Position numbers and translations under genes: made by a program. The notes below the pieces were generated by a model. The model was not told where the DNA came from. It saw only the letters and a list, made by a program, of their open reading frames with translations, and did no database searches. DNA of 64,000 nt from Axinella damicornis. Its lineage: Eukaryota > Porifera > Demospongiae > Axinellida > Axinellidae. Where the stretch lies: contig OZ007514.1 of the NCBI GenBank assembly GCA_963931865.1, positions 496,001 to 560,000 of the forward strand, given 5' to 3'. Shown here piece after piece: positions 33,401 to 37,345 of this stretch (within the stretch, counting starts at the first letter, position 1; every line of letters begins with the position of its first letter).

Positions 33401-35444
33401 AGAGATACGGAGAGTGATAGTCGATAGATCACGTGTGAAACCAAAGCAAATCCCACTGCGATGGTACGCCCTTGAGCTTGCACTTGAGAAGCGGATGCTG
33501 GAACTAGGGCGAGGTGTGCTCAGCAAAGCTGAGTGCTTTGCAGTAGCTCAAAGATATCACTTCGATGAGGAGTCATTTGAGGAAGCTTTGAAGTACCTTG
33601 ACAGTCTTAACATTCTGTTCTACTACAAGGACGTGCTTCCCGACATCATCTTTTGTGATTCCCAGGTGCTCCTTGACAAGATAACAGAATTAGTAGAGCA
33701 CATCCACAGGTTGAAGACAGATCCAAGTCAACACAGAGCAGCCGAACGCAACCTCCGTCAGTTTCGTGATCAGGGAATCGTGACCCTAGAACTCCTCAGC
33801 AAGCCGGAGTTTTCAAGACATTACGTTCCAGGTCTCTTTGGTCCTGTCCAGCTGCTGAAGCTTTTCACAAAGCTGCTCATAGTGTCCCAGATCAGTGAGG
33901 AAGAGTACCTGATGCCTTGTCTTCTACCAGCAACAGAGGAGCCCTCTGTTCTCTCTCCAAGCAGCAGTGTCCCTTCCCTGCTGTTTTACTTTCCCCACAG
34001 TCCTCCAGTTGGAGTATACTGTGGTCTTGTAGCGTACCTCCTTTCTCGTGCCAAATGGAAGCTGCTCTTTGATCCTCACACTAAATCTCCAGCCAAAGTT
34101 AACCGAAACACCATCGAGTTGGAAGTCCCCGGAGATCTTCCTGGAAGTATCACTCTCACTGATTCCTTCTCAAGCCACTTTCAAGTGAGCATTCAACTTC
34201 CACCAACTGTCGCTTCAGAGCTGTGCCGAGAAGTATGTCCAGAAATTCGGGAATCAATCATTGCCGGATTACGCAGTGCATCGAGCACACTACACTACAA
34301 TAATTCCGTGCCACAGGAAGCCTTCTTCTGTTCAGGTAAACACAGTTCTACTGATTCTGCTACCACACGCATGCACGTCGCCACAGTTGAACGCAAACGT
34401 AGGTGGACGACATGCACCGTGAATCGAAGGATCTGCAGCAGACTGACACAGGATCACATGGTCTGGTTCCCTCAGACTTCTACCACAAGTGGTACGTGTT
34501 ATAGTGATGAGATCTGAGTGCGTGGTGATTTTCCAGACTTGGATAGTGTGGTTTGTGTTTTAGGCTCATTTAGCCGTCTCGTTGGAACGCACTTCTCATC
34601 TCTTCACCTTTACAGAAAAACTGTCTGAGCTGAAGCTTTCACCACCTGCTGTGAAGGACACGACTGGCATCCTCGGTGTGTTGTATATTAGAATGGTATA
34701 CCTACAGTTTGATGTGCAGTGACACTAACAGCAGCTGCGTCAGTCTGGATGTGGGAGTGATGGTGTATTGTTATTAAATATTCCACAGGTACACCTCCTC
34801 CCTCTGAAGTAGCAAGCCAAGCGACTCCCACAGTCTGCAGTCCCAAAGGATCTGGAGCCATCACCACTGGTACGTATGATACATGTCTTGACAGTATCAG
34901 ATATGCTCTTTAGTTTCTGCTAGGATGTTTCATGCATGCCTGCTGGAAGTTAGTGGAATGGCTGATATCACTAGGGGTAGTATTATGGAATCCACAGCAC
35001 AAACGGACAGTCAGTACGAAAACAAACGGATGTGAGGCATTAGGAACAATGTCTACGGAAAGGAGTTCCACAAATTAGCAGAACTGTTGAGAAATGGAAA
35101 CTGATATTTCATTCCTTATTGCTGATTGTGTTTCAGATACGAAGCCCAGGATGGCCCAACTGATGAGGCTAAAAACCACGAAGGGAGAGAGGGTGAACAT
35201 CATTGAATCAGTCGCTGCAGTTTGGAAGGACGTTGGGTTCCTCATGGACCTCGACCCAGAGGGACGAAAAGTTGAGCACATTGAAGCCGAACACAGACAG
35301 AACGGTCTACACGTCTGCTGCCGGGAGATGTTCAAGCTATGGCTGGACAGTCCAGATGCCACCTGGGGAAATCTCATCGAACTGTTGGTCGACTCAGAAC
35401 GAAAACAACTTGCTGAACAGGTTAAAGATGCACTCGGTTTGTAA
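3449..35444 (+). CDS. Gene 1: multi-Death-domain ROC-COR GTPase (12-exon model)
   Basis: Proposed exons: 3,449-3,470; 6,737-7,015; 9,433-9,699; 16,251-16,517; 23,894-24,157; 26,156-26,419; 28,180-28,446; 29,995-30,261; 32,404-34,491; 34,616-34,675; 34,789-34,869; 35,137-35,444. All junctions are GT-AG and phase 1, and the lengths sum to 4,434 nt, exactly 1,478 codons including the stop. Protein order: MAEKTSP leader, Death domain type 1, five type-A Death domains, one type-B Death domain, ROC-COR GTPase (696-codon exon), short Pro/Ser/Thr linker exons, C-terminal Death domain. Death domains pair with other Death domains in signalling complexes; ROC-COR modules are GTPase switches (DAPK1 also combines ROC-COR with a Death domain). 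No signal peptide or membrane segment is seen, so it is probably cytoplasmic. Some type-A exons may be alternatively spliced, and an undetected exon between 3,470 and 6,737 is possible. Confidence 0.75.
3825..3879. mobile_element. 55-bp foldback element with perfect 9-bp target duplication
   Basis: A hairpin with arms CCTCGTTCCCAGGCCCCAT and its inverse is flanked on both sides by GAGTGCATG (3,816-3,824 and 3,880-3,888). Locus copy 2 has the empty site with a single GAGTGCATG near 40,687. This is a clean insertion polymorphism between the two locus copies. Confidence 0.85.
4783..5185 (+). CDS. Unidentified ORF fragment, acidic N-terminal part, in copy-1-specific insertion
   Basis: From about 4,783 the sequence has no counterpart in locus copy 2 until about 6,498. 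Inside it an open frame of about 130 codons runs to TAG at 5,183-5,185. It starts with an acidic Ser/Glu/Asp-rich stretch (TEDTEPEADSPSSELSGTDE), then a more ordered part (GFDYISNTGHHGW, FLNVGGCLRAKV), and ends with a basic Ser/Thr tail. I do not recognise the family. It could be the C-terminal end of a retroelement polyprotein or an exon of a captured gene. No clear splice acceptor was fixed. Confidence 0.3.
5186..5995. other. Intronic/insert sequence without recognised gene
   Basis: This AT-rich stretch of the copy-1-specific insertion has no convincing open frame, repeat array or RNA gene on either strand. Confidence 0.5.
6061..6257. repeat. 9-bp minisatellite (GGAACCAAG type)
   Basis: About 21 tandem copies of a 9-bp unit GGAACCAMR. 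Because the unit is a multiple of three it is open in several frames, reading as TKG/TTG repeats on plus and VPL/VPV repeats on minus. These are most likely not coding. Confidence 0.9.
6266..6420. repeat. 155-bp near-perfect palindrome (foldback)
   Basis: Arms of about 70 bp start TACTGTCTATTGCAGAAGTC and return as the exact inverse ending at 6,420, with a small centre near 6,343. It directly abuts the 9-bp minisatellite and lies within sequence absent from locus copy 2. No clear target duplication was found. Confidence 0.8.
6737..7015 (+). CDS. Gene 1 exon 2: Death domain, type 1
   Basis: A 279-nt exon between CTTCAG and CCAAG|GTAAGT, phase 1 at both ends. Encodes APPLTVDTVLTAVQGVNWRT, a KIEKVHKSDDGRLRDVLEHW middle with the acidic/His-Trp pattern of Death domain helices 3-4, then PSWRSIIWGLDGA with the conserved Trp of helix 5. 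The paralogue at 42,067-42,339 is two codons shorter. Differences between them cluster around the LLLLDST/HGIWCRH segments. Confidence 0.75.
7412..7900. mobile_element. hAT-like MITE, CAGCGCCGGCGCG / CGCGCCGGCCCTG termini
   Basis: A 489-bp GC-rich insertion with short inverted termini (CAGSGCCGGCGCG) and ATCCT on both sides. Locus copy 2 and all other unit copies show the uninterrupted CCATCCTTTCACACGG. The CAG...CTG termini resemble hAT elements, but the visible flanking repeat is only 5 bp, so the superfamily is uncertain. Confidence 0.6.
8210..8258. mobile_element. 49-bp foldback element, TAGCCTCG termini, 9-bp duplication
   Basis: Begins TAGCCTCGTTCCCAGG and ends with the inverse. Flanks are ACCCACAAG and ACCAACAAG (eight of nine). 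It is shared with 43,699-43,757 and 45,680-45,738, so the insertion predates the unit duplications. Confidence 0.8.
8601..9207. mobile_element. 607-bp MITE, CCGTATAGCGGG termini, TA target duplication
   Basis: Termini CCGTATAGCGGGAAATTTTC and its inverse (one mismatch) are flanked by TA. Seven paralogous introns have the uninterrupted site (GTAAGTATAGTAAATCTCAG), showing a precise insertion after the unit duplications. The interior has TACGAAAA/TTTTCGTA motifs. A 31-bp foldback (8,904-8,934) is nested inside. Confidence 0.85.
8904..8934. mobile_element. 31-bp micro foldback nested in a MITE
   Basis: A near-perfect hairpin (TCTCGCGGGG..CCCCGCGAGA) flanked by GCAACGATC (8,895-8,903) and GCAACGACG (8,935-8,943), seven of nine matching. 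It resembles the 46-bp element at 39,915-39,960, which has a perfect 9-bp duplication. At 31 bp it would be an extremely small mobile unit; degeneration of a longer one is possible. Confidence 0.5.
9433..9699 (+). CDS. Gene 1 exon 3: Death domain type A (copy A1)
   Basis: A 267-nt phase 1-1 exon between CCCTCAG and AAAG|GTACGT. Encodes an 89-residue Death domain: DPTLTVEKMTEVMGEV, variable patch 1 (GVWVGLGVPDS), constant core (AEIKQQSSTEGEKSRALSQY), variable patch 2 (WKRLAWTLYYQGEE), and AMAKQYLPMK. Core Trp and Leu positions of helices 2, 4 and 5 are kept. Its downstream intron lacks the foldback found after most other type-A exons. Confidence 0.85.
10095..10650. repeat. Subterminal repeats of the pogo-like element
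   Basis: Three to four imperfect copies of a module of about 125 bp (AGTCACTGAGAGGCTGAAAT, then CACTGAGCCGATACACCTG) lie between the left end of the element and the transposase stop. Such repeats often serve as transposase-binding sites, but that is inference here. Confidence 0.75.
10617..12752 (-). CDS. Pogo/Tigger-type DDE transposase with C-terminal PHD-like finger
   Basis: Cut-and-paste transposase of the 9,813-14,018 element, 711 aa from the internal ATG at 12,752. Order: psq-type helix-turn-helix DNA-binding region (KLRKQWNDDDMVEAM ... ISAAATRFNVPRKTLDDRIKG, first 60 residues), a CENP-B-like second DNA-binding part (MAQRGFPLTRTMMKAFA), then the DDE_1 catalytic domain with NCDET (first Asp), LFIDGHETH (second Asp) and LQPLDVAVFKSLK (third Asp). 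A long Ser/Pro and Lys/Glu-rich coiled-coil-prone linker follows (RKKKEVAEEKEREKEERK). It ends in a Cys4-His-Cys3 PHD-like finger (CTICHA, CDMCGAWVHSYC, CDLC). The frame is open 20 codons upstream to 12,812, but that extension is repeat-derived and hydrophobic, so I prefer MSLGKL as the start. No stop or frameshift is seen. Confidence 0.9.
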   Translation of the reverse strand: MSLGKLRKQWNDDDMVEAMRAVDKKELTISAAATRFNVPRKTLDDRIKGRVQHGTTPGPSTVLTAEEEDALQSSLIYMAQRGFPLTRTMMKAFAWVIAKRSGKADHFNPEYSPSEHWWVNFRRLTLRTTDKLERSRAEALSPERVKEYFETLKPILEHNNLLNLPRQLYNCDETFLPLNFTREKAVTLKNTKYVYAQAHGTTDHITVLCAASAAGLPLPPFIIYPKSFPGGQYRFDGPDDALYGKSKSGWIDSELFMAWLKKIFLKHVAAQRPVVLFIDGHETHMTLDVIDLCRENEIILFCLPPHTTHALQPLDVAVFKSLKDHFSKSVRALAFSKPNFVVSKRDFAKVFKGPFERAFSITNVKAGFAKSGIFPFNPDAIAVAKTLPSALYSPQSSGPSCPQSSASNTSNTSTEDSDSTFSAVSPSPTVSPWCSQSSQKDDSHVGPPDQVCPTATSTPQSSSFIVNPPQSSSLIVNPLVAAGLVPVNLADILAPPSEGAAASKKRTKRITGARELTANEYTARLKQEERKKKEVAEEKEREKEERKRKREEKEEANRRKKAEREEARKKKAVEKEEVKKRKEREKEKTRKLKKGSAAKPIARPRLELPTDSSSDSARSSGEQDSSSEPSFSRPKRQRQLPARFRNDSDSSSDDDDAVLCTICHAREPACAVKTVFWVDCDMCGAWVHSYCAFQSNSVSRRYTCDLCLASQ
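12823..13478. repeat. 41-bp minisatellite, about 16 units, derived from the transposase 5' region
   Basis: The unit includes CCGCCAGGACAATAGCACCA and CCCCTGTTAGAAA. The first partial unit overlaps the transposase 5' end at 12,760-12,822, so the array grew from that coding/leader sequence. On the minus strand each unit presents TTTCTAACAG, a splice-acceptor-like sequence. Units are nearly identical, implying recent expansion. Confidence 0.95.
13627..13910. repeat. 146-bp direct tandem duplication in the pogo element
   Basis: The segment beginning CGTAGTAGGCCTGTACTCAC at 13,627 recurs at 13,773 almost without change. It is located between the minisatellite and the right end, possibly in the transposase promoter or leader. 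Confidence 0.9.
14021..15050. other. Intron segment shared with copy 2 (47,560-48,290), no gene seen
   Basis: Contains sequence conserved at 47,600-48,290 in gene 2's intron and otherwise no convincing coding frame. A palindromic ATGACATCATTATGATGTCAT lies near 14,841-14,861. Confidence 0.6.
15061..15181. repeat. Conserved intronic stem-loop of the type-A unit
   Basis: Arms CTTGGTCAGACTATCACCAG and the inverse (CTGGTGATAGTCCGACCAAG) are separated by about 75 bp. The hairpin recurs in each unit: about 17,351-17,468, 24,990-25,108, 26,976-27,096, 29,039-29,253 (split by a foldback insertion), 45,129-45,248 and 55,680-55,798. It may be an old MITE or an RNA structure affecting splicing; the sequence alone does not decide. 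Confidence 0.75.
15550..15808. mobile_element. MITE, CCGTAGTCACGCGTTATTAG termini
   Basis: About 259 bp, flanked by TA, with inverted ends CGTAGTCACGCGTTATTAGG / CCTAATAACGCGTGATTACG. One copy lies upstream of most type-A exons and duplicated together with the unit. Confidence 0.75.
16251..16517 (+). CDS. Gene 1 exon 4: Death domain type A (copy A2)
   Basis: A 267-nt phase 1-1 exon with acceptor CCCTCAG and donor AAAG|GTACGT. Patch 1 reads RVWIRLGVRNS, identical to copy A5 (28,180). Patch 2 reads WQGLADALYYWGEE and is unique. Constant core and C-terminal AMAKQYLPMK as in the other copies. The half-shared, half-different pattern with A5 indicates recombination or conversion within the exon. 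Confidence 0.85.
16612..16703. mobile_element. 92-bp foldback element, TAGCCTCATTCCCAGG termini
   Basis: A hairpin with a smaller inner hairpin (AGCGATTGTCGCTT). Paralogous copies lie at 24,253-24,348, 26,514-26,606, 28,541-28,635 and 44,682-44,773. The empty site (CTGCTTGTGTACTACTCC) is seen at about 9,785 and 57,165. The duplication is CTGCTTGTG/CTGCTTGTC, best preserved around 26,514-26,606. Confidence 0.85.
17839..18067 (-). repeat. LTR of the Gypsy element (3' LTR in element orientation)
   Basis: 229 bp, close to identical with the other LTR apart from a few substitutions and a 4-bp indel near 17,877, implying fairly recent insertion. Contains a TATATAGCTGAG stretch compatible with a promoter. 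Confidence 0.9.
18102..20080 (-). CDS. Gypsy RNase H C-terminal part and integrase
   Basis: The frame starts after a short insertion and runs to TAA-type termination at 18,102. It begins with the end of RNase H (IAYASRTLTKAERQY, then TDHNSLRWL and LSRSP). The integrase zinc region follows with H-H-C-C spacing (HSSPTGGHLGIKT, CSRCVMC), then the DDE core (DILGPLPETARG; HTDQGKNFES; HPQSDGMIERFNR), then a chromodomain-less basic tail (NRLKRYRPQ) and a Ser/Pro/Arg-rich end. This enzyme inserts element DNA into the genome. The open part is about 640 aa. It is separated from the RT frame by the insertion at about 20,083-20,158. Confidence 0.9.
20083..20158. mobile_element. Short retroposed insertion with (TATTG)n tail inside Gypsy pol
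   Basis: About 76 bp interrupts the RNase H coding region exactly between the codons for DAST and YGLGAVL. It ends in repeated TATTG/CAATA units and resembles the 3' tip of a LINE or SINE. It introduces stops and shifts the frame. Confidence 0.7.
20158..21567 (-). CDS. Gypsy reverse transcriptase and start of RNase H
   Basis: Frame of about 470 codons. RT motifs in order: LVKKKDRSTRFCVDFRKVN, QPLPRIDDTL, FSTLDLASGYWQ (first catalytic Asp), FRVMPFGLCNAPGTFQRLM, and YLDDIIVFS (catalytic Asp pair). Then connection sequence and the first RNase H strand (ILDTDAST), where the insertion ends the frame. It is in a different frame from the protease upstream, so a frameshift lies near 21,540-21,590. 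It copies element RNA to DNA; here it is inactive as part of a broken polyprotein. Confidence 0.9.
   Translation of the reverse strand: MPCSFSADVVIPGHCQMHVPVSHSKQMRGSGVLEPVVSIMEQQGLLIARSVCSMEKGGSVIQILNPSPAPVTVYHNQKVGILQPLSRVEEVCALGGGNSEGRKDQGTLEDTVKLMTSRAEDLSSAERESLQSLLFEFGRAISLGGGDLGCTDVVKHHIDTGNAEPIRQRARKLPFHQRGEIQHLVDQMLSRDIIEPAQGPWASPVVLVKKKDRSTRFCVDFRKVNQVTKKDAQPLPRIDDTLDALGTAQWFSTLDLASGYWQVEVEPDDREKTAFTTSHGLYQFRVMPFGLCNAPGTFQRLMEHVLAGLHWTSCLVYLDDIIVFSRNISDHLQKLREVLTRLQEAGLKIKPIKCFLMQRSVHYLGHVVSAEGVKTDPTKVSCVREWPVPTDAKELQQFLGLSSYYRRFVKNFAHKAKPLYRLTEKGRTWSWTPECGEAFVTLKQALVSAPILAFPNFDHDFILDTDAST
21537..21983 (-). CDS. Gypsy aspartic protease
   Basis: Contains the retropepsin active site LIDTGSAVSLV near its N-terminal third and the ECLLGADFL flap-distal motif. 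About 149 codons. It follows gag with a frame change, as expected for frameshift expression or decay. It would cleave the element polyprotein. Confidence 0.85.
   Translation of the reverse strand: MSNIVTNSAAALVVVGKLGDRYTRMLIDTGSAVSLVREDVWREAADLPMEHLTRPTRSIVAANGGELDLLGQGELQLQVGDIHVQFPVFIARELTQECLLGADFLKQHDCVINMRERTLVAGGKQVVCQSQESPEIMSVCHVLFLQML
22040..22909 (-). CDS. Gypsy gag with CCHC zinc knuckle
   Basis: 289 aa from ATG at 22,909 (MADEDTPARPERPDM), about 20 bp inside the LTR. Capsid-like helical part (FTLWLTRFEMYIRQADI ... LADFAGALRVLADKAYP ... FVQGIRS) followed by a coiled-coil-prone segment and one CCHC knuckle (CWGCRERGHLRRNC) before a basic tail. Forms the particle shell and binds RNA. 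No internal stop is seen. Confidence 0.9.
   Translation of the reverse strand: MADEDTPARPERPDMTRFVRMSLRPPARFAAGADFTLWLTRFEMYIRQADIAENQRVKELLSLLEDEPFRVVSQRGLLETVEYRTVADCLRQYYAPDGNELEWQYKLQTRVQKPGEQLADFAGALRVLADKAYPTWSVEQRQEILRGHFVQGIRSSSVQLWLMREMPGTMDAALRIANQQETVERAQKRLHKEKQLPSETLALETDSAENLQTAVAAQTSTNATRPSGPSEIAELTTQVRYLTQEVARLRGDQAGGQRGPVCWGCRERGHLRRNCPKQRRQQGRNQPLN
22912..22929 (-). other. Primer-binding site of the Gypsy element
   Basis: Directly next to the right LTR, minus strand reads TTGGTGTCAGAAGTGGGA. It begins with TGG, as expected for pairing with a tRNA 3' CCA end. The tRNA identity was not determined. Confidence 0.7.
22930..23154 (-). repeat. LTR of the Gypsy element (5' LTR in element orientation)
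   Basis: 225 bp; matches 17,839-18,067 with few differences. In element orientation it is the promoter-bearing LTR. Confidence 0.9.
23157..23415. mobile_element. MITE, CCRTAGTC.CGCGTTATTAGG termini (unit copy)
   Basis: Same family and position as 15,550-15,808, immediately right of the Gypsy insertion. Its left tip is altered (CCATAGTCCGCG). Confidence 0.7.
23894..24157 (+). CDS. Gene 1 exon 5: Death domain type A (copy A3)
   Basis: A 264-nt phase 1-1 exon. Patch 1 WVWDRLHVPAS, patch 2 WRGLARTLYLRGEE, both unique to this copy. Lacks the Met codon before the final Lys seen in other copies (ends QYLPK). Core AEIKQQSSTEGEKSRALSQY unchanged. Confidence 0.85.
24253..24348. mobile_element. Foldback element, TAGCCTCATTCCCA termini (unit copy)
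   Basis: Paralogue of 16,612-16,703, same intron position after a type-A exon. Confidence 0.8.
25422..25680. mobile_element. MITE, CCGTAGTCACGCGTTATTAG termini (unit copy)
   Basis: Paralogue of 15,550-15,808 at the same place in the next unit, flanked by TA on the left. Confidence 0.75.
26156..26419 (+). CDS. Gene 1 exon 6: Death domain type A (copy A4)
   Basis: A 264-nt phase 1-1 exon. Patch 1 GVRSWLGVPRS with the Trp displaced by two residues, patch 2 WEKLAIALYNSGEE. The core has one change (STEWEKS instead of STEGEKS). Ends QYLPK. Patch 2 resembles copy A5 while patch 1 does not. Confidence 0.85.
26514..26606. mobile_element. Foldback element, best-preserved 9-bp duplication of its set
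   Basis: Paralogue of 16,612-16,703. Flanks CTGCTTGTG and CTGCTTGTC agree at eight of nine positions. Confidence 0.8.
27460..27712. mobile_element. MITE, CCGTAGTCACGCGTTATTAG termini (unit copy)
   Basis: Paralogue of 15,550-15,808, flanked by TA on the left, upstream of exon A5. Confidence 0.75.
28180..28446 (+). CDS. Gene 1 exon 7: Death domain type A (copy A5)
   Basis: A 267-nt phase 1-1 exon. Patch 1 RVWIRLGVRNS and the following core through YWVNCHPNA are identical to copy A2, then patch 2 switches to FWERLAIALYHQGEE, close to copy A4. A Phe replaces the usual Ser before the helix-5 Trp. Confidence 0.85.
28541..28635. mobile_element. Foldback element, TAGCCTCATTCCCAGG termini (unit copy)
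   Basis: Paralogue of 16,612-16,703 after exon A5. Confidence 0.8.
29067..29167. mobile_element. 101-bp foldback with perfect 9-bp target duplication
   Basis: Begins TAGCCTCGTTCCCAGTCCCA and ends with the exact inverse. Flanked on both sides by GTAGAGTTG (29,058-29,066 and 29,168-29,176). It splits the conserved intronic stem-loop; all other unit copies have the empty site CAGTAGAGTTGTAC. Confidence 0.92.
29995..30261 (+). CDS. Gene 1 exon 8: Death domain type B
   Basis: A 267-nt phase 1-1 exon between CCAGCAG and AGAG|GTACGG. Encodes DPTLTTDNLMEVLKEVEHRW, a variable stretch (DKFSVLLSKRRNINR), YQTDHLRMEAVVDYYVK, SSWKEVGTVLQKMGLHQLAN and a C-terminal YVRG. A Death domain fold is supported by the Trp of helix 5 and the Leu spacing. 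The paralogue 57,943-58,209 differs most in the same variable stretch. Confidence 0.8.
30406..30996. mobile_element. 591-bp MITE, CCGTATAGCGCC termini, TA duplication, nested
   Basis: Termini CCGTATAGCGCCAAATTTTC and the inverse, flanked by TA. It is inserted into the left part of an older MITE whose uninterrupted paralogue is at 58,347-58,569. Related to but distinct from the element at 8,601-9,207. Confidence 0.85.
30997..32403. other. Intron before the ROC-COR exon, no gene seen
   Basis: Remnants of the older MITE (to about 31,100), then sequence conserved at 58,380-60,818 in gene 2. No open frame shows exon-like conservation. The 3' end is a pyrimidine tract and CCCTACAG acceptor at 32,403. 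Confidence 0.6.
32404..34491 (+). CDS. Gene 1 exon 9: ROC-COR GTPase module
   Basis: A single 2,088-nt exon (696 codons), phase 1-1, acceptor CCCTACAG, donor AGTG|GTACGT. P-loop GAAGTGKS lies about 28 residues in. After it comes a motif region (RAVSRTRAEKRGNKFVRV), then a Pro/Ser/Thr-rich insert of about 90 residues, then G3 LIDTGGQPQFHEVLP and G4-like FIGTHMDLED. The ROC domain is followed by a COR-like region starting PLRWYALELALEKRML and including LNILFYYKDVLPDIIFCD, typical of COR N-terminal winged-helix parts. The C-terminal part ends with a Cys/His-containing stretch (WTTCTVNRRICSRLTQDHM). ROC-COR proteins hydrolyse GTP and use COR to dimerise. The frame reads six codons past the donor to a stop, so the splice is preferred. 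Confidence 0.88.
34616..34675 (+). CDS. Gene 1 exon 10: short linker
   Basis: 60 nt, phase 1-1, TTTACAG acceptor and CTCG|GTGTGT donor. Encodes KLSELKLSPPAVKDTTGIL after the split first codon. The counterpart at 63,050-63,109 is the same length, supporting a real exon. Confidence 0.7.
34789..34869 (+). CDS. Gene 1 exon 11: Pro/Ser/Thr-rich linker
   Basis: 81 nt, phase 1-1, TTCCACAG acceptor and ACTG|GTACGT donor. Encodes TPPPSEVASQATPTVCS and KGSGAITT. Conserved in length and sequence at 63,208-63,288. Confidence 0.7.
35137..35444 (+). CDS. Gene 1 exon 12: C-terminal Death domain and stop
   Basis: The terminal exon starts in phase 1 after TTTCAG and ends at TAA (35,442-35,444), 308 nt. Encodes a Death domain of about 100 residues: IIESVAAVWKDVGFLMDL (helices 1-2), VEHIEAEHRQ, CCREMFKLWLDSPDATW (helices 4-5 with Trp), NLIELLVDSERKQLAEQV. 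It is not the equivalent of the terminal exon of gene 2 (63,644-63,927). No AATAAA was found in the following 500 bp. Confidence 0.8.
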
Positions 35445-36599
35445 CTTTGTAGATACATGCTATTGAGCTCTTCTTCCTATTGTATCAGTATCATTAAGTT
35501 TGTCAGTTGTTAAGCTTTTCAATTTGTGTACCACTTGTTGTCACAACTTCAATGCACTGTAAACATCTCATTTTGAAACAAGAATTTTGAACCAAGAATC
35601 ACTTCCTGTGTCGTACACAGTATAGTGCATGGGATTGTTGCAAAGCCAATATGAAAAACAACAAAGTAAGACAGTTATTACTGTAATGGTCCAGAGGAAT
35701 AATTCTAGCTGACAGGAGGGGTAAGCAGAGGAGTATCCTGGGGACGTCCTCACACCCAGTGCCATGCCACATGCTGTGTACGGGAAGGAGGGAACATCAT
35801 TACACACACGGAGTGGCACACAGGACTAGTGAACAGCTGATATACACAACAGGAGGGAGTGTAGAACTACTGACCATTCTCATCTCCCTCCCAGTCAGGA
35901 GTCTGATCCTGTGCACTATATGACTTGTGCTCTACTCTCTGGGCGCAGTCAATAACTTCCGCATCACGCCACCTTGCATGTGCATATATATGCCTCCCGT
36001 GCCAAGAGAGTTACAGCTATAACATTGTTAGCATTCCCCACAGCCTGCCCCTGCCCCACGTAGATTGGAGGTCAACAAGCTTGTTCATATTTGAACCAAA
36101 TGCCACGGCTACTATTTTTACTGCACGATTGACTGTGGCTACTATTCAAGAGTTGCCATTAAACGCAACAAAATCTTCTGTGTGAAAATAAAGGCATTGA
36201 GAAAAGCCAGTGAAACGGCTACGGTTGTGGATCATGATGTTGGGACACTGAGGACTGAAGGAAGCCATTGCTTTAATTGCTACAAGCAGTACAAACACAC
36301 TTCCAATCCATTTCCACATTCTCAGTCACTCGCCCAAAATGCCAAACTTTGCTGGACAGTTCATGGGGTACCTAACCAACAATCTCTTCTCCACTCTTCA
36401 CACCTGCAGCACAACATTCCTGTCACGAGGTTGTTCACGTGCTACTGGAATACTAGCCGCGACCACTGAACAAAGGCAGCATGTGATCACGGAAGTACAG
36501 CAGTTCTTGCAACAAGTATGCTGCCGTTGTTGTGGAGGGTGTCCTGAAGGACATGCAGCTAGCCACGTATGTACTATGCTAGGTATCTTGGGCTAGGAA
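35445..36599. other. Intergenic region after gene 1, no convincing gene
   Basis: 3' flank of gene 1 and start of the second locus copy. Open frames here are short and lack splice-site support or recognisable domains on either strand. Confidence 0.5.
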
Positions 36600-36805
36600 G
36601 GAGATATGAAGCTGGGATTTGCACCATTGTGATCAGCATGACCGGAGCATTCCAATGATGTCAATTTTGCCATAGGTTGAATTTTGACCCAAAATCATAA
36701 AAAACCATGTATTATAGCCTTTGGTCGAGTGCGATTTTTAGGACATCATTTGAAAGCTCTTTTTATGCTGACCACAATGACACAATCCCCAGCTTCACAT
36801 CTCAT
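36600..36805. repeat. Inverted repeat element, about 40-bp arms
   Basis: Left arm includes GAAGCTGGGATTTG and TGATCAGCAT. The right arm is its imperfect inverse ending in CCCAGCTTCACATCTC. A MITE-like foldback; no clear target duplication. Confidence 0.6.
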
Positions 36806-36914
36806 CCACACACTTACATAAAATGTCAGATAATGGGTAGGAATTAGCCCAATATTTGAGCAATGGAGCCTTCAAATGCTGTCCACATTGTTATAAGTGT
36901 CATTTTCAACTCCA

Positions 36915-36943
<29 letters not shown>
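36915..36943. repeat. Poly-C tract
   Basis: An uninterrupted C run of about 27 bases next to the WDR70 C-terminal scrap. Its length is likely unreliable in the assembly. Similar G runs lie at about 54,468-54,486 and 60,713-60,734. Confidence 0.9.
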
Positions 36944-36944
<1 letters not shown>

Positions 36945-36945
<1 letters not shown>

Positions 36946-37117
36946 GATATGAAACTCCGATGTCAACCTGGACAAACGAAGGATGAGAAATCCATCTCAC
37001 TTGCTGTACGTCACTGACCTTGGTGTACTATTTGAGCAGAGCTTCTCTTGGATCTTGGTCCACGTCCACTTGCTCCAGTGCAGCAATCTTTCTGACGTAC
37101 ACCCCCAGGGAGCTGCC
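36945..37117 (-). pseudogene. WDR70: WDR70 C-terminal exon fragment with premature stop
   Basis: The minus-strand frame from 37,117 reads GSSLGVYVRKIAALEQVDVD, then QDPREALLK, an in-frame TAG (37,028-37,030), and continues YTKVSDVQQVRWISHPSF. This order matches my recollection of the WDR70 C-terminal tail (a Gly-Ser, Y-V-K-IA, PREA-L, W-SP pattern). Only about 500 bp separate it from the exon at 37,982, too little for the missing WD repeats, so copy 2 looks internally deleted. The stop supports pseudogene status. Family call moderate. Confidence 0.55.
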
Positions 37118-37216
37118 AGTACTAGCAACATGGAAGAGTGTGTGCTGTGTATGTATTTGTGTGTGTTGAGTGTATAATTATAGACATACTACTACATTAG
37201 TAAATTTGTGTGAGCA

Positions 37217-37345
37217 ACGGTAAGAGAATACTAGAGATTACTAGAGAATACAAGAGATTACTAGACAATACTAGAGTTCTCTACGATTTTAGAGATCACT
37301 AGAGACTGGAGATTACAAGAGATTACTGGAGATTACAAGAGATCA
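37217..37345. repeat. Degenerate 10-bp tandem repeat (ACTAGAGATT type)
   Basis: Interrupted copies of the same unit as at 1,341-1,421. Confidence 0.75.

Noticed and set aside
34492..34517. Read-through of the ROC-COR exon to the stop at 34,517 as the gene end
   Set aside because: A strong phase-1 donor precedes it, and the following exons keep frame and are conserved in gene 2. An alternative short isoform remains possible.
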